Origin: Haematococcus lacustris
Lineage: Eukaryota; Chlorophyta; Chlorophyceae; Chlamydomonadales; Haematococcaceae
Length of the DNA stretch: 64,000 nt
Reading direction: 5' to 3'
Assembly: GCA_030144725.1 (NCBI GenBank)
Contig: JASKMD010000031.1
Coordinates: 8,839,823 to 8,903,822 of the forward strand
Shown: piece after piece, positions 32,814 to 45,224 of the stretch
Numbering within the stretch: position 1 is the stretch's first letter
How the letters are laid out: every line of letters begins with the position of its first letter
Made by a program: the position numbers and the translations under genes
Notes under the pieces: generated by a model
What the model was told of the DNA's origin: nothing
The model's database searches: none
The model's input: the letters and a program-made list of their open reading frames with translations, nothing else

Positions 32814-34196
32814 TTATGGTGCTTGCTCAAGCGGGCACTCATGCATGTGGCCAGCGTCATCTGACTTGCTGCAACTCACATGGAACGGGCTGCTACCATG
32901 CAATGGCATGTGGCGACCGGGCTCAGCTGAGATAGCCACAGCCACCACAGCAGCAGGAGCTGCCCCTCCGCCCAGCATGTACTGGGCATTGACGGGTGTG
33001 GAGGCCATCATCGTCATGTCAGTCCAGGAGTCGTGCAGCTCACCGCCTGGGTACAGCCGACTGCTGACCTCAGCAGGGCTCTGCCAATCCTCTGCAGTGG
33101 TGAGCCCACTTCCGAGCTCGACCCTGGTCTCTGGACGGGCTGCATTGCCGTCACTGGGCTGGCTGTGACTGGGGACAGCGAGGGCCTGGACATCAGGCTT
33201 GTCGGGGGGCAGCAGCAGCAAGTCCGTGGCGATGCTTTGACTCGTGTTCAAACAGCTGTCCGACTGTGCCAACGAATGACGGTAAGACAGGGGTAGACTC
33301 TGAGCAGATGAGAACTTCCTGTCCGTCGGCGTGTTCGCCGGGCGACTCGGAGCGCTGGATGCAAACGCGCGCATGAGCCGGTTGAGCGTTCCGGCGCCTG
33401 CGGCCGGCCTGGAACCCGGCCGCGCCGGCGACAAATTGCTGCTCGCCGTTACCGGCTGTGCCAGTATAGGACCCGCTTGCTCTCTTGAAAGCCCGCGTGG
33501 ATGATCTCAAAGAGCCCCAACAGACCCAGCAGGGCTTGCGAGGGACTGGTCAGCAACCGCATCACCCACTTTTTTAAGTGGACTGTGCTGCCCATAGCGG
33601 GGACTGGTTGCTGAATGAAGCTCCATCCTGGGAAAGAACACCTCTGGCCCCAGTTGGCCTATCTGGCCATGGCCAGCATGACAGCTGCTGGACCTGAGCA
33701 TCACACTTGGCCGGTGCAAGGCAGGCGCGTGGCTGCTGCTGATGGATATGTCACGTGGCGGCTGCGGGCTGCTGTTTGCAGAGGCCATGCTGTTGCTGTT
33801 GAGCAGGCCAGCGTAGTGCAGGGAAGGCGGTGGGGTGGGGCCCAGGGTGCTGCTGCCAGGGGACAACCCGTGGTTTGAGGGAGGAAGCCCAGCGGGTGCC
33901 AGAGGGGAGGGCCCCAGCGGGCCTGGGCTCAGCACAGCCTGCCAGGTCAGACCTTGGGCTGCGCACGCAAGCGCCTCGGACAAGGCGCCAGCATCGCCCC
34001 CCAGCACGTGCAGCAGCTGCCGGCCTGGCACCAGGGATGAGGCCTGCTCAGAGGCACCGGGCAGCGGGGCAGCGGCGGGGCTCTGATGGAAAGATGCAGG
34101 GCCAGAGGGTCTAAGGGGTGGGGAGGTGCTGCGAAAGGTGGTGGGGCATGGCTGGGAGAGGGTGGGTGTCTGGGAGGGTGCTCCCAGGCACTGCAC
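32814..34196 (-). CDS. Low-complexity exons, probably the N-terminal part of the cyclase
   Basis: Two long Ser/Pro/Ala-rich minus-strand frames (32814-33434 and 33507-34196). The upstream one contains QLLHVLGGDAGALSEALACA, then AQGLTWQAVL, which resembles the PAS-domain helix region found before the linker of volvocalean PAS-cyclases. They lie upstream of the cyclase core in the same orientation. The link to the core is inference: exons between 29.0 and 32.8 kb are not resolved, and three family A elements lie in or beside this interval. A separate hypothetical gene is possible. Confidence 0.4.
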
Positions 34197-34483
34197 AGCG
34201 GGCTGGGTAGGGGGCTGGGACGGCAGGTCTGTGGCCGTGCAGCCACCTCCCTGGTCTGGTGCCTGCAGCCCATGGCTCCTAGTCGTCAGGGTGTGCCGCG
34301 GCCTGCACCAGCAGCAGCCCAGGCAGGGAGTGGCGGAGCCTGCTGGTCAGCCAGGCCAGACCTCTAGGCAGCAAGGTCGCTCACAATAGGCTGTGCATGC
34401 TGTACCAGCAACGGCCCAGCGGGCAGGCGGTGTAGGGGCAGTTACATGCGTCACCAGATGATGATGGTGGGGCAGCGGCTGCA

Positions 34484-34695
34484 CATGCCAACTCTACACG
34501 ATAGCCCTAACGGGTCAGGCAATAATGTAGGTGGTAGGCGCGCATGTGCCATGTGCACTGGGTTTACTCCACACAGCCCAATAACACCGGTTGAGTCGGG
34601 CCACTATTGCCCACTAGTATATTCCTGCTAGTGGCTGCTAGTGGCCACTACTGGTCCGGCTCAAATGGAGGCCCTAGTGAGGGACAAGGGGGCTA
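34484..34695 (+). mobile_element. Family A Fanzor element, solo 3' end
   Basis: Starts at CATGCCAACTCTACACGATA, runs through the hairpin (about 34587-34668) and ends GGGACAAGGGGGCT. It lacks all nuclease motifs. The flanks CTGCACA and CTACACA might be a short target duplication. Confidence 0.87.
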
Positions 34696-34699
34696 CACA

Positions 34700-36250
34700 G
34701 GTGTCATGCAGCAGAGCCAGGCAAGCAATTGGGATGAGGCAATAAGGGCGAGGCAGTAACTTCAAATGGCTGGGCAGCAGGCCACCACAGGACATCAGGT
34801 GACAAGCAAGCACAGCAGGGCATACATCACAGCTCGTGGGCTGCATGCTACAGCAGGGCTCAGCTGCATGCTATGCCGTGCTCATCATCCTACGCATGAC
34901 GGCAATGACGGTTTCTATCAACAGCGTAATCTTCACCCTCAGCGTCAGTCCACTGCTGTCATGGCTATCAGGTTCGGCCACTCCAATCAAGCGTTTTCAC
35001 GCTTTAGGATTTGGCCAAGACATCCTCTGCCTCAGCTGCATTGCTTCAGCAGTATGCATGGCCAGTCTGTGCATGGCTAGTGCCAAAATTTGAGGCCATT
35101 GGTAGCCCTAATGGTCATCGCGCACCAGCTAGGGGGTGCTGAACTTTGGTGGTGGGACGTGGTATGCAGTTGCTGAGCTGACGCCCCTCGGCTAGCAGGC
35201 AGCTGTTGCGGGTTCTGGGCGTCCATGGAGAGGCGGAAACAAGATGTGGAGGTTGAACATTCCGGGCTGGGACCTGGCAGCCAGTGGATGGGCTGTGTGG
35301 CGTCCAGGGTGGCTCTGCTGTAGCTGGGCTGAATGCTGGCTGAGCTGTCAAACACCAGCATTGTGCCAGCAGCATCCAGTACACACGTCAAAAAAGGCAC
35401 CTGCAGTCATGGGAGACCCAGGATGTAAGCAGGATCCTGGATTTGCTAGTTCAAGCTGAGGCAACACAGCTGCATGTTCCATCCCGCGAGGAGGCGCAAT
35501 GGCATGAGCAGGAGCATCAAAGAGGTTTCTAACGAGCGGCGGTATATGCTGCTGCAAGCACCTGTTCCAGCACCGTCGTCAGGAGCTCCAGGTCTTCGCG
35601 TGCAGGCCCAGCAGAGTGGGTAGCCTGCAGAGCAAACCACTAATCGGATTTTCTAAGACCTGTGACCTCGAGCGAGTAGCTGGCTGCAGCCTACACTGCG
35701 TAGAGAAGCGGTTGACTCCGCGACCTGCGCCCCCTGCTCCGGAAGTGCCCGTGCGGGGTATTCCAGTTGTTGCGTTTCAGGGCGGCAGCAGGACGTGAGC
35801 AGCCGCACGAGGTCACGCATCTTGTGATGGGACTCTTGCCAATCCAGCAACACTAAGTTGCTAGGACGCGCCTACACTAGCTTTATACAGTGTGGCATTA
35901 GCCGAAACAGCGGCGAAACTGTGCGAGGATTGCCTCTTACATCGCCTGTTGCCAAAAAATCACGTACATTGGCTGTCCCTTATGGAAGGTTGCTGGGAGG
36001 TCCCATGGCTACCATGCGCAACTGCCGCCCCGCAATGGTGATCTGGGAGGGGTGGGCTGGGAGGGGGTGGGCTGGGAGGGGTGGGCTGGGAGGGGGTGGG
36101 TTAGGAGGGGGGGGCTGGAGGGGGATGTGGCTCACCGTGCCAAGGAGACCCGTCTCGCCGCTGTGATTTGTTCGCGGGCACATGTGGCAGCCCGCAAGCA
36201 AAGACTGCAATGGCTTCCGCTGATGGTCAGATGACGCGCATTGATTTGCA
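34700..36250. other. Weakly coding or intergenic stretch
   Basis: About 1.5 kb without a family I recognise. A minus-strand open stretch at about 35080-35400 (TCVLDAAGTMLVFDSSAS) and another at about 35350-35560 could be exons, perhaps further upstream parts of the cyclase, but neither has a motif that decides it. A GGGGTGGGCTGGGAG tandem repeat lies at about 36045-36120. Confidence 0.35.
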
Positions 36251-36252
36251 GC

Positions 36253-37254
36253 AGCTGGTCACCCCCGCCATTGGCTGCACCCCCGTGGCTCAAGAGATAC
36301 CTTTCTTACTCATTTCTGCACGGATGAGGCCGCCGATTGGTGCGATGAGCTGCTTATGGCCTAACTAGAGTGCAGCCAGCCCCAACGATTTGCCGGGTGG
36401 CTGGCCCCAACCCGCGACGGACAATTCAAATTTTCAGGTCAGCACGCGACAGTGTTGCTGCGTCCCAGCACGCATCGATACCATCTCCCAAGCTGGGGGC
36501 GTGACCGCGACGGCGGATTGCTGCTGAACCTGCAATTTCGCAACTTGCCCCCAACCCGCGACGGACATTTGATTTTTCAGGTTGTACAGGATGCTCTGAT
36601 CATTGATGCCTGCGACTTCCGAGCAACCACGCGCAGCAAGAATTGGTCAAAAACATGTAGAAACTGAGCTGGGAAAAAGTTGACCGCCCACTCATGAAAC
36701 GGCCCAAACATGATGACATCGCGCTTCTGTCCTGATTAGACGTTAGAAGCCCACACAAGGAGCAGCACAGAACTGGCAGTTTATCATTTGACGTCCTGGT
36801 TGGACTCTGAAAAATTGTCAAGAACGTAAAAAAACATAAAAAACTGACATGGGGTGACGCGACACGAGTTGCACGCTGTTGTGGTGCAAGGACAGCCCAA
36901 TAGCCATACCAGCACTCTCAAGCATATCAACAGCACTAGAACACATGTCAAGGGGGGTCCTGCGCCCGACAAGAAATCCTGCGCCCGACAAGAAATTCAA
37001 ACATTTGAAAAGCTGGGCCGCTGAGCGCGATAGCTGTTCCCTGACCACAGTCCCACTAAGCAGGCCATTCCCGGCACAATGCCACCAGAATTCTCAACAC
37101 CCCCGCCCGCCCCGGCACAGGTGCACATCAGCCCGAGCAGCCCGCTAGCCTCGCGCTCGTGAGCTGCACAGCCCTGCGCAAGAATCGCTGTAAAACTCTT
37201 AAAGATCAGTCGGATAGTTATCAGGGGTGCAGCCAATGGCGGGGGTGACCAGCT
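36253..37254. mobile_element. About 1-kb element with 31-bp terminal inverted repeats
   Basis: AGCTGGTCACCCCCGCCATT (from 36253) continues for 31 nt and recurs as its exact reverse complement at 37224-37254. The interior is more AT-rich than its surroundings, has no long ORF, and contains two direct-repeat pairs: CAACCCGCGACGGACA-type at about 36412/36552, and TCCTGCGCCCGACAAGAAA at about 36959/36976. I see no target-site duplication. It is probably a non-autonomous DNA transposon. A related single end is at about 1172. Confidence 0.75.
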
Positions 37255-37462
37255 ATACAGTGCTTGCATGACCCATGTTGGGGCCTCCCTACTAGGGATC
37301 AGAAGTTGCACGTGACCCTGAAGTCAAGGGAGCTGAAGTGGGCACTCGCAGTAGCTTTAACCAGAATGAGCTCTGTGTTCTCTTTCAACTCTTGGAGCAG
37401 CTTGAGGGATCAAAAGTTGGAGGCCGTGATGAAGGCTAGTCAGGCGCAACTTTTGATCCCTA

Positions 37463-37672
37463 CAGCCCTCATGCAACACCAACATTACGCATGAGTTGTA
37501 ATCAAACACAGGCTGCGAGATCATTAGTGTACAGGCTACTGCTAATGCCCACTTCAGCTCAGCCTTCTGGTGTGTGTGCCTCCAGGTCTAGTACTAGCAA
37601 GAGCTCTAACTAACCCTATATAGCTGTATAGCTCTCACTCACACACATCCCCTATGTGAGGGGTTTGGTATC
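37463..37672 (-). repeat. Family B 3' repeat, copy 1
   Basis: About 210 nt shared with 47433-47637, including CATGAGTTGTAATCAAACAC and CCTCCAGGTCTA. It lies just downstream of the minus-strand Fanzor-like C-terminal ORF at 37704, which suggests it is the 3' end of the family B element. Confidence 0.8.
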
Positions 37673-37703
37673 TCGTTATCTTGTATTGACTTGCTGTAGC
37701 TGG

Positions 37704-38150
37704 CTACCGCTGCCATTTGCGCCGCCACTTACGCAACAGGGCCTTGTCGGGCAGGTACACCCACTCCTGGCCTGGCTGGCCTGGCTTTGGCATGGCTGGG
37801 CGGCCTTCCCATCTGCACAGTTCAGTGGGGCGCGGGCCTGGGCCGACTGCACAGCGGCGGATGTTCAGCGCGGCTGACACGTCCCGGGTCATAGAACCTG
37901 CACATGAGTGTGGGAGATGTATGAAGTCAAGTCATGTGCCATGTCATGTGAAGTATGTTCATGTCATGCGCATTTGTAGGGCCAAGTCAGTGCTTACCTG
38001 ATGATGCTGTTGTTGCTTGTCGAGCACATTAGGCCCCTGGCTTTGCGTACGCCAACCCAAGCTACAGCCTTCAGCGCGACTGGCGTTAAGAGCCTGCTGT
38101 AAGCGTTTGCGTTTTGAGCGGGCAGTGGCGCAGCAGTTATGACGCTGCTG
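37704..38150 (-). pseudogene. Family B Fanzor-like C-terminal fragment
   Basis: The exon at 37704 to about 37900 (minus) reads MTRDVSAALNIRRC, then RPTELCRW and EWVYLPDKALLRKWRR. TRDVSAALNI is the RuvC-III signature of TnpB/Fanzor proteins, and RPTELCRW parallels RPLELCYW after RuvC-III in family A. A possible preceding exon (about 37997-38150) reads ATARSKRKRLQQALNAS, a basic nuclear-signal-like region, and ends at a GTAAGC donor. No RuvC-I is found, because the Rab3GAP gene begins on the other strand at 38139. A remnant. Confidence 0.55.
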
Positions 38151-38495
38151 CTGCCCGTCGATGGCATCGTGCGGCACTTCAGCCTGCGCGACGCCTCCGA
38201 TGGGGACTGGGCCGTCCAAGGCGTCACCTTGGCACTGCACCCCGACTGGTGAGCGAGTGTGCAGCTCACGTGCAAGCATGCAACATGCCCGCAACATACA
38301 AACAGCGTGCATGTGCCGACAGAGAACCCGACAGGCTAAGTCAATTTGCCTGTCCCTGCTGGTGTGCTGGTATGCTGGGAGCGCAGCACAGCCGTGGCCG
38401 TGGCCCAAAAGAATGAGGTGGCTGTGTTTGCAGCCGTGGCTGTTGCTCCTGCCGAGTGCCAGCCCAGCCAGCAGCACACCCAGAAACATCTTCAA

Positions 38496-38536
<41 letters not shown>

Positions 38537-41500
38537 CACTCCACACCAACAAAACCAGCTCACCAGCATTGCCCAGCAAACAAGGTCACCAGGTAGCAGC
38601 AGCAGGGTGGGGTGCGGCCATGCACCCCTGTTGACACCCAAAGGGGATCAGCCAGCTGGGTGGCAGGGGGAGGGGGAGCCGGCAGCCCTGCCTGCAGCCC
38701 CCTGGCCGCTGGAGGGGCAGCTGCTGGGCTCATCAAGCGCAGCACAGGACCCTCTGACCTGCCTAGCCTGGGTGGCACTCCATGCATGCACCCCAGACAT
38801 GTCAGCAGGGGGCCACCCTGGTCCCCCTCCCCCCAAGCCCACGGGGCTGGGTTGGTGGGGGCAACAGCAGCAGGGGCCAGGGCCAGGGCCAGGGCTAGGA
38901 ACAGGCAGCGATCAAATGCAGCCGCCAGTAAGATTTGAACACCGACCTAACAGCAGCTCCAGCCTCAGCCCTGGCCACGCTGAGCCGGAGGAGTGCCTGC
39001 TGCTGCTGTCCGGCACTGCTGGCGGCTACCTGCAGCTGCACTCTCCCCAGGGCCGCCTGCTGCTCCGCCAGCGCTTGCACCCAGGGCCCATGAGGGCCAT
39101 GCAAGCACAGCCTGGCTGCCTGGGTAAGCACACCGGAGGGAGCAGGGGAGGGATAGCGTTTGAGTGGCAGCAACCAACCCAGGCAGGGGTGGGGGCGGGG
39201 CAGCCCTGCGCCAGGAACAGGCACCTTCCAGCGTAAAGTGGGTATAGGAATGGGGTTGAAGAGTGTTAGTGGATACTAGAGAGTGGAGGTGCTTAGTTGC
39301 GCGACCACAGTAGCATATGCATGTAGTAGATACAGTAGTATATGCATGGTGCATGGCCACTCACCATGGTTGGGTGCTCTGCGATGACAGCATGGCTGCC
39401 TTCACTCAGCAAGATGGCTTGCAAACTCATGCGTCACATGCATGGGAGGATCCGGGCATCTCCAGAGAGCCACACACCCATTGCTCTGCACCCACCGCCC
39501 CGCAGGCCAAGCAGGCCAAGCAGGGGCCTCAGTCAGTGGGGTGTTGGTGGGCGGAGCTATGACCTGCACTTTCGCTGACGCCATCGCGTGTGTCAAGATG
39601 TCGGAGCTGTGGGCGTGGTGGGCTGCATACCTTAGAGCAGCAGCAGTGGAGGTGCCGGGCCGCCGCAACATGCTGTCAGCCTCCATGGCATGGGCTGTGG
39701 CCCCCTACCTGAGCCGGGAGGTGGGTAAGGAGGCCAGCTCTAGCCGTGTGATGGGGTATCCAATCTCCCTATCTGACCCCTACCCCCTACACCCACCCCC
39801 TACCCCCTACCCCCTACCCCTCATGTTGCCCCTCCACCCTGCACCCTGCAGGCCCCCCTGCCTCCCCTCACGCTGACCTGCTGGGCCCTGCCCCGCCAGC
39901 TGAAGGGGTGCCAGGCAGCGCTGCTGCTCAGGCAGCGGCCCAGGGACCTGTACACAGTACTGCAGCGAGGGCCCGCCCCGGCCCCTGACCCCAGCAGCCA
40001 GCCCTGCAGCGGTGTCATGCTCCTTGTAGGTGAGGGGGTTTGCTGGGGTGGGTAGCCACAAACAGCCTGTCTGCTGCTGCGGCGGCGGTGAGGGGGGTTG
40101 GCTGGGGCGGGGGTGGGTGACCCCAACAGCCTGTCTGCATGCCGGCAGGCCTGGCTGCCCCACCATCACCACTGCTGCTGGTACACTAAGTCATATAGCT
40201 GCACTGCCACAACCCGGTTCTGTGCTTGCGTGGTGCAAACCTGGCTGCCCATCCGCCCGCCTGTCAGCTTGCCTTGTTGACACACGTTGCCTGGCATGCA
40301 GGGGGCGAGGCCCCAGCCCTGGCCGCCCTGGACGCCCAGCTGAGCCCGGCCCAGCACGGGCTGGGCTCCCTGTTGGGCGCAGCCACCCAGGTGGCGTCTG
40401 ACATGCTCTCCAGGGCCAAGGCAGCTAGGCAGCAGGTGGTGCAGGCGCCTGCGGTCTTCACACAGAGTAAGGCAGGCCTGCTCTTCTCAGCTCCAGGTCC
40501 ACGCAGCTTCCACCCACCACTGCCCTCATGCGCCACTGCACTTGTACATCACTGCCCTCACACATCACTGCTCTCACACATCATTGCCCTCACATGTCAT
40601 CGCCTCACACATCACTGCCCTCACACATCACTGCTCTCACACATCATTGCCCTCACATGTCATCGCCTCACACATCACTGCCCTCACACATCACTGCTCT
40701 CACACATCATTGCCCTCACATGTCATCGCCGCACACATCACTGCCCTCACACATCACTGCTCTCACACATCACTGCCCTCACACATCACTGCTCTCACAC
40801 ATCATTGCCCTCACATGTCATCGCCGCACACATCACTGCCCTCACACATCACTGCTCTCACACATCACTGCCCTCACACATCACTGCTCTCACACATCAT
40901 TGCCCTCACATGTCATCGCCTCACACATCACTGCCCTCACACATCACTGCTCTCACACATCACTGCCCTCACACATCACTGCTCTCACACATCATTGCCC
41001 TCACATGTCATCGCCTCACACATCACTGCCCTCACACATCACTGCTCTCACACATCATTGCCCTCACATGTCATCGCCGCACACATCACTGCTCTCAGAT
41101 GTCTTCCTGCCTGCCTTGTCACCAGCACTGCGCTGAGCTGACCTGAATCAGTCCCACCTCCATGGCAAATGAGAAGGTGTGACGTCTTGCTGCCAGGGTC
41201 TACCTGCATGCCTGCTCATACCCCTGCTTGCCTGTCACCAGCACTGAGCAGGATGACCCAAACAGGTTGAGCACTGAGCATAGAGCACTGAGCACTGAGG
41301 AGGATGGTATGAGGGTGACTGCAGTTCCAGCCCCTCCCAGCCCCTGGCCCAGCTGCCCTTGATTGCGGCACCGGCAGGCTTGAAGACGCTGCTGCTCACG
41401 CCTCTCATCGCCAGCTGGGACCAGCCAAGCCCCGGCAGCGGCCCCCCAGCAGTTGTGTTTGACGAGCCTGGGGTGGGGCAGGTGCGTGCAGCTGGCATGG

Positions 41501-43029
41501 CACCTAGCCAGACTGTGGGGTAGGGGGGAAGGGTCAGGGTTTCAGGGGCTACAGGGAACTACAGGGAAGACTGTGAGGCTGGAGACATGTACACAGACCC
41601 CCTACCCCTGCCCCTAGCGCTGCCCCACCTGACCCTGACCCTCTGCTCCCGCTCTTGACCCTTTGCTTCTACCCCTGCGCCCTCTCCCACTCCCACTCCC
41701 GCCCCTGCCCATGCCGTTCCTGGCTAGCGGCTGAGCCCCTGCCCCTGGGCCCCGCCTCTGCGGCCATCTGGACTGCCCTTCAGCCCATGACCCTAGGACC
41801 CTGATCCTGACCCTGAACCTAGGGACCCTAGGACCCAGCCAGCCCCTAGGATTCCCTCCCACCTGACTCTGTTCCTGGTCCCACCCGCTTGCAGCCGCGC
41901 CCCTGGCCCCCGACCCCCACCATGTGGCGCAGCCTCGTGGATCCCGGCCGGGCTGTGCGTGCCCTGCTGCCCGCCCCTGCTGGGCCCTGGCTGCTGGCAC
42001 CGGATGGCCTGGGCCGCGTGCTGCTGCTGGACTCCAGCCACTGCCGGCTGGTGCGCATGTGGAAGGTGGGTGAGAAGGGGGTGGGTGTGATGGAGGGTGG
42101 AAGGGTAGGAGGTGGGGAGGTTAGAGGATGGGAAGGAGGGAGAGAGGGTGGGCAAGGAGATGGGCTGGGGGAGGGGAGGGGGGAGGGGGTAAAAGGGAAA
42201 GCATGAGGGTTGGGGGCAGGGTGGGGGGCTGTTTGACATTGGCCTCGTTCTCCATGCCTCTCCATGTTGAGGCGTGCTGTTAGTGTGTCAAATCATGTGT
42301 CATGCCATGCTGGTGTGCTGTGCTTGCCTGCACCAGGGCTTTCGAACTGCTGAGTGCGGCTGGCTGCTGCTTCCCCGAGGTCTCCTGACAGCCCTGAGGC
42401 AGCGCCAGTCTCCGGACGTTAGTGTGCTCGACCTCCTTGGGCTGGGGCAGTCTGGGTCGCTTTTCGTAACGCCCACAGCCTGCTCGGGGCAAGCAGAAGC
42501 AGGCGCAGGCGCAGGAGCAGGGGCCACCCAAGTGACGGATCGACAGGACACAGACCACCGACTCAGCAGCGAGGGCGCGACAGCACGATGTGTGCCTGGT
42601 GGTTGCGACGTTAAGCTCGCACCCCCGCCGGATGGCCAGCTGCGTTTCGGCGATGCCGCCGGTGCCGCTGACGATCCGGCCGGAAGATGTATCCCGGTCG
42701 ACGGTCCGTCGTGCCCCGTGGCTGTGTTGCACGCGCCTCTACGGCAGGTGGTTGAAATGTGGGTGGTACCGCACGGCCCCTGCGTGTTGAGCATCGGACT
42801 CGCTGACCCCCGCCGCGCCCAGCGCTCTGGTGTTGGCTCCGTGGACAGCGCATGGCGGCTGTTACAGCCAGGAGCTCGTTTGGGCGGTGCGCGGCAGTGT
42901 CACGGCAACACTGACTGCTACACGGGAAGAGTGGACGGAACGAATTGCATACTCTTCAACTTGGTCACAGGGCGGCTGTTGCCGCTTGCAGTGGCGCTGG
43001 GTGCCTGGTTGAGTTCAACAGACAATTGA
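38139..43029 (+). CDS. Rab3 GTPase-activating protein non-catalytic subunit-like
   Basis: Rab3GAP2 homologues are beta-propeller scaffold subunits of a Rab GAP/GEF complex. Exon 1 (38139-38248) starts MTLLLPVDGIVRHFSLRDA and ends VTLALHPD. Exon 2 (from 38387) gives TAVAVAQKNEVAVFA, then a polyglutamine and Pro-rich insert, then CLLLLSGTAGGYLQLHSPQG (about 38993). Further exons: LKGCQAALLLRQRPRDLYTV (about 39900), HGLGSLLGAATQVASDMLS (about 40360), LAPDGLGRVLLLDSSHCRLV followed by RMWK (about 41998-42066), FRTAECGWLLLPR (42340), and LRQVVEMWVVPHGPCVLSI then RLLQPGARL. The GRVLLLD/RMWK/GYRDA-like/EVW order is the hallmark conserved in plant and animal Rab3GAP2. The stop is at 43027-43029. Animal proteins run much longer, so the C-terminus may be short or have further exons. 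An intron holds a large satellite. Confidence 0.72.
40536..41098. repeat. Higher-order satellite in a Rab3GAP-like intron
   Basis: A 19-20-nt unit of the type CATCACTGCCCTCACA alternates in variants (GCTCTCACA, TCATTGCCCTCACATG, TCGCC). These group into a larger unit of about 57-60 or about 97 nt. The open HITALTHHC frames are repeat artefacts in the intron after the VFTQ exon. Confidence 0.9.
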
Positions 43030-43780
43030 CGGTTCGTGTAATGCAGGTGTGTGTGATATGCAAATGGATGGGTTATGCCTATGCTCGGCTCCAGGGATGT
43101 GTATGTATGTGGACAGTTCGCCTCACACGCATACGCATGCGGGCCGAGTGCTGGTTGTTAGCGTGAAGGGTAAGAGACCTGCTAGCGCGCGAGACCACAA
43201 CACCAAGCATGAGTCGACGAGCTGTTGTAGGTTTGACAATCAAACGTCAAGAGCTGTCAGGCCTTGCAGAAGTATGCGCAACACACAACAATGAACGCCG
43301 TACGGAATGACTAGCGACTGTTCCCATCTTGGCATGGAATCATTGGCTGTGACCTGTCGATGCAGCATACACCAGTAACGGCAGGAAGGCCCAGGGGTTG
43401 TGATACTAAGCTGGACCACAGCCAGCCCAACACGCCACCAATTCTCCTTTACTGGGCATCACAGCCTGATGAGAGCACTTCACCCCACTACTACCCTGCA
43501 CCAGGCTGGCTGCTGCTTGTCTCAAATCTGCTCTCTGCATGCACACCTGCCCTGGCTCCCCAGAAAGCCTGGTATATCCAGTGCTGTGGCTGGGCCACAG
43601 CCAGTACTGTCCAACCTGCTGCCCAGTTCATGTGCCCCAGCCAGCCTGCCGAAGAGTGACCAGTGGCTGGCAGAGGTCCATGGCAGCTGGTAGGTTGCAT
43701 GTGGCTGAATGACACGTGATGCGGAGCCTACTGGTGCACCACCCCATGTAGCGTGCCACTGGCAGTGGCTGACATGTGAG

Positions 43781-44675
43781 TTACAAGGTCTTGACTAGGC
43801 GGATGCCATCCTTGTCCACTATCTTGATGTTGAAGGCAGGCGGCACCACCACCAAGCGGCGTTTGAGCTCTGCAATGCCCTGCTCCATCATGTCCACCGC
43901 CTCAGCCTCCGTGAGGTCTGGGTGCCACAGCTTGTCAAACAGAGACAGCACAAACATGGCGCCTGCAGTTTTGGGCAGTACAAGGGGACAAGAGCATGTA
44001 AGCCACAGGGTGGAAACATGTAACATGGCTGGATGCCATACACGGCACCCTGCCTGGGGATACACCACACAACTGGTGCCATAGTCACGCTGCCAACATG
44101 CTGCTCAATCTGATGGCCCTGGTAGTCACCCACCATAGCCAGTGCCGCCCGTGTTGACTCTTGTCAGGGTGCCTAGGTAGTCCATCCAAAACAATGAAGG
44201 GCCAGTCCTCTCGTCGTACCCCCCCAACAGGAGGTTGCAATGGTACGGAGACTGCGCAGGCAAGTGCAGCAAGCTCTCCCCGCGCTCAGTCCTTGCTTGC
44301 AAAACCCTTGGGTCAGATCAAGGCCCGACCTTACGCAGCGCTTTGGACAACTCGCTCCTTGTGAAATGCGCTACTGCCTTCGTCGAAAGCTCTGTGCTGT
44401 TACGCAGCGCGTATAGCTTCACATTTGCAACGATGAACTCGGAGAAATTGACCCTGTCGCCCGACTCGCCGGCAATGCCGAAGACCTTGTGGCTATCTAT
44501 AGGGATAATTTTGTCTTCATCGTGCTTGATGCTGATAATGGAGTGCGCTGCTGCTGTATCGCTGCAAATCATCACAAAGTTTGGACCCTGTGCAAACAAA
44601 GCAGCTTGCTTTGCGACAACATAGCTGCTAGAAGTGGCGCAGCAAACCCACCTTGATCCCCATCAAATAGTCCAT
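43781..44675 (-). CDS. 20S proteasome beta-4 subunit (PSMB2/PBD)
   Basis: Non-catalytic beta-ring subunit of the 20S proteasome. Exon 1 (44652-44675) encodes MDYLMGIK, as in the PSMB2 start. Exon 2 (ending about 44330, starting 44587) reads GPNFVMICSDTAAAHSIISI, then FGIAGESGDRVNFSEFI, LYALRN and FTRSELSKALRK. Exon 3 (about 44140-44240) gives NLLLGGYDERTGPSLFWMDY. The last exon (43781 to about 43965) gives AMFVLSLFDKLWHPDLTEAE and FNIKIVDKDGIRLVKTL. Start, splice sites and length (about 200 residues) all fit, and there is no propeptide or catalytic N-terminal Thr, as expected for beta-4. Confidence 0.94.
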
Positions 44676-45224
44676 CCTCGCGTTATGTCGTCGCGCACTT
44701 ACAGGATCACTTCACGATAGCGTCTCAAGGGGCGGACGAGGAGATCACAACCTCTGTACTACAGCCTTCGGTCCCTTGCGCCTTGTTCGGTTTTGTTCGG
44801 ATGAAGCATTACATGAAGCTCCAGTGCAAAACGTACGGGCTTGCTGAACAGATTTGCTATACCCAACGGATTCAGACCTGGCAGGAGGGCAGCATTAAAG
44901 AGAGGCTGACCACATTACCAAGGCCAGCCCCAAGGGCATCAGCTAGGGCACCCTCTCCCACGTCCCTTGGCTTGGCAAGAATAGTAACCCTGCTGCAGCC
45001 AGTGACACGCAACCAGCCCATTGCTCATGTCTGTTTCCTTTCAAAGTGATCAGCTGACAGATTCATGCCGGCTACTGTTCGCCATGTGGCTCCTTCATCA
45101 CATCTAGTGCCGATGTAACATTATTGGTTCTCCACGCCTTTCACTACAATGCACCAACCCCCCTTCTCAACAGTCTAGTAATTGTCTACAGCTGCATAGA
45201 AGCACGGCACGGATCCCCTTCAAT

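Noticed and set aside
40226..41146. CRISPR array (regular repeats of about 20 nt)
   Set aside because: There are no unique spacers, the whole unit is repeated, no cas genes are present, and it lies in a eukaryotic intron.
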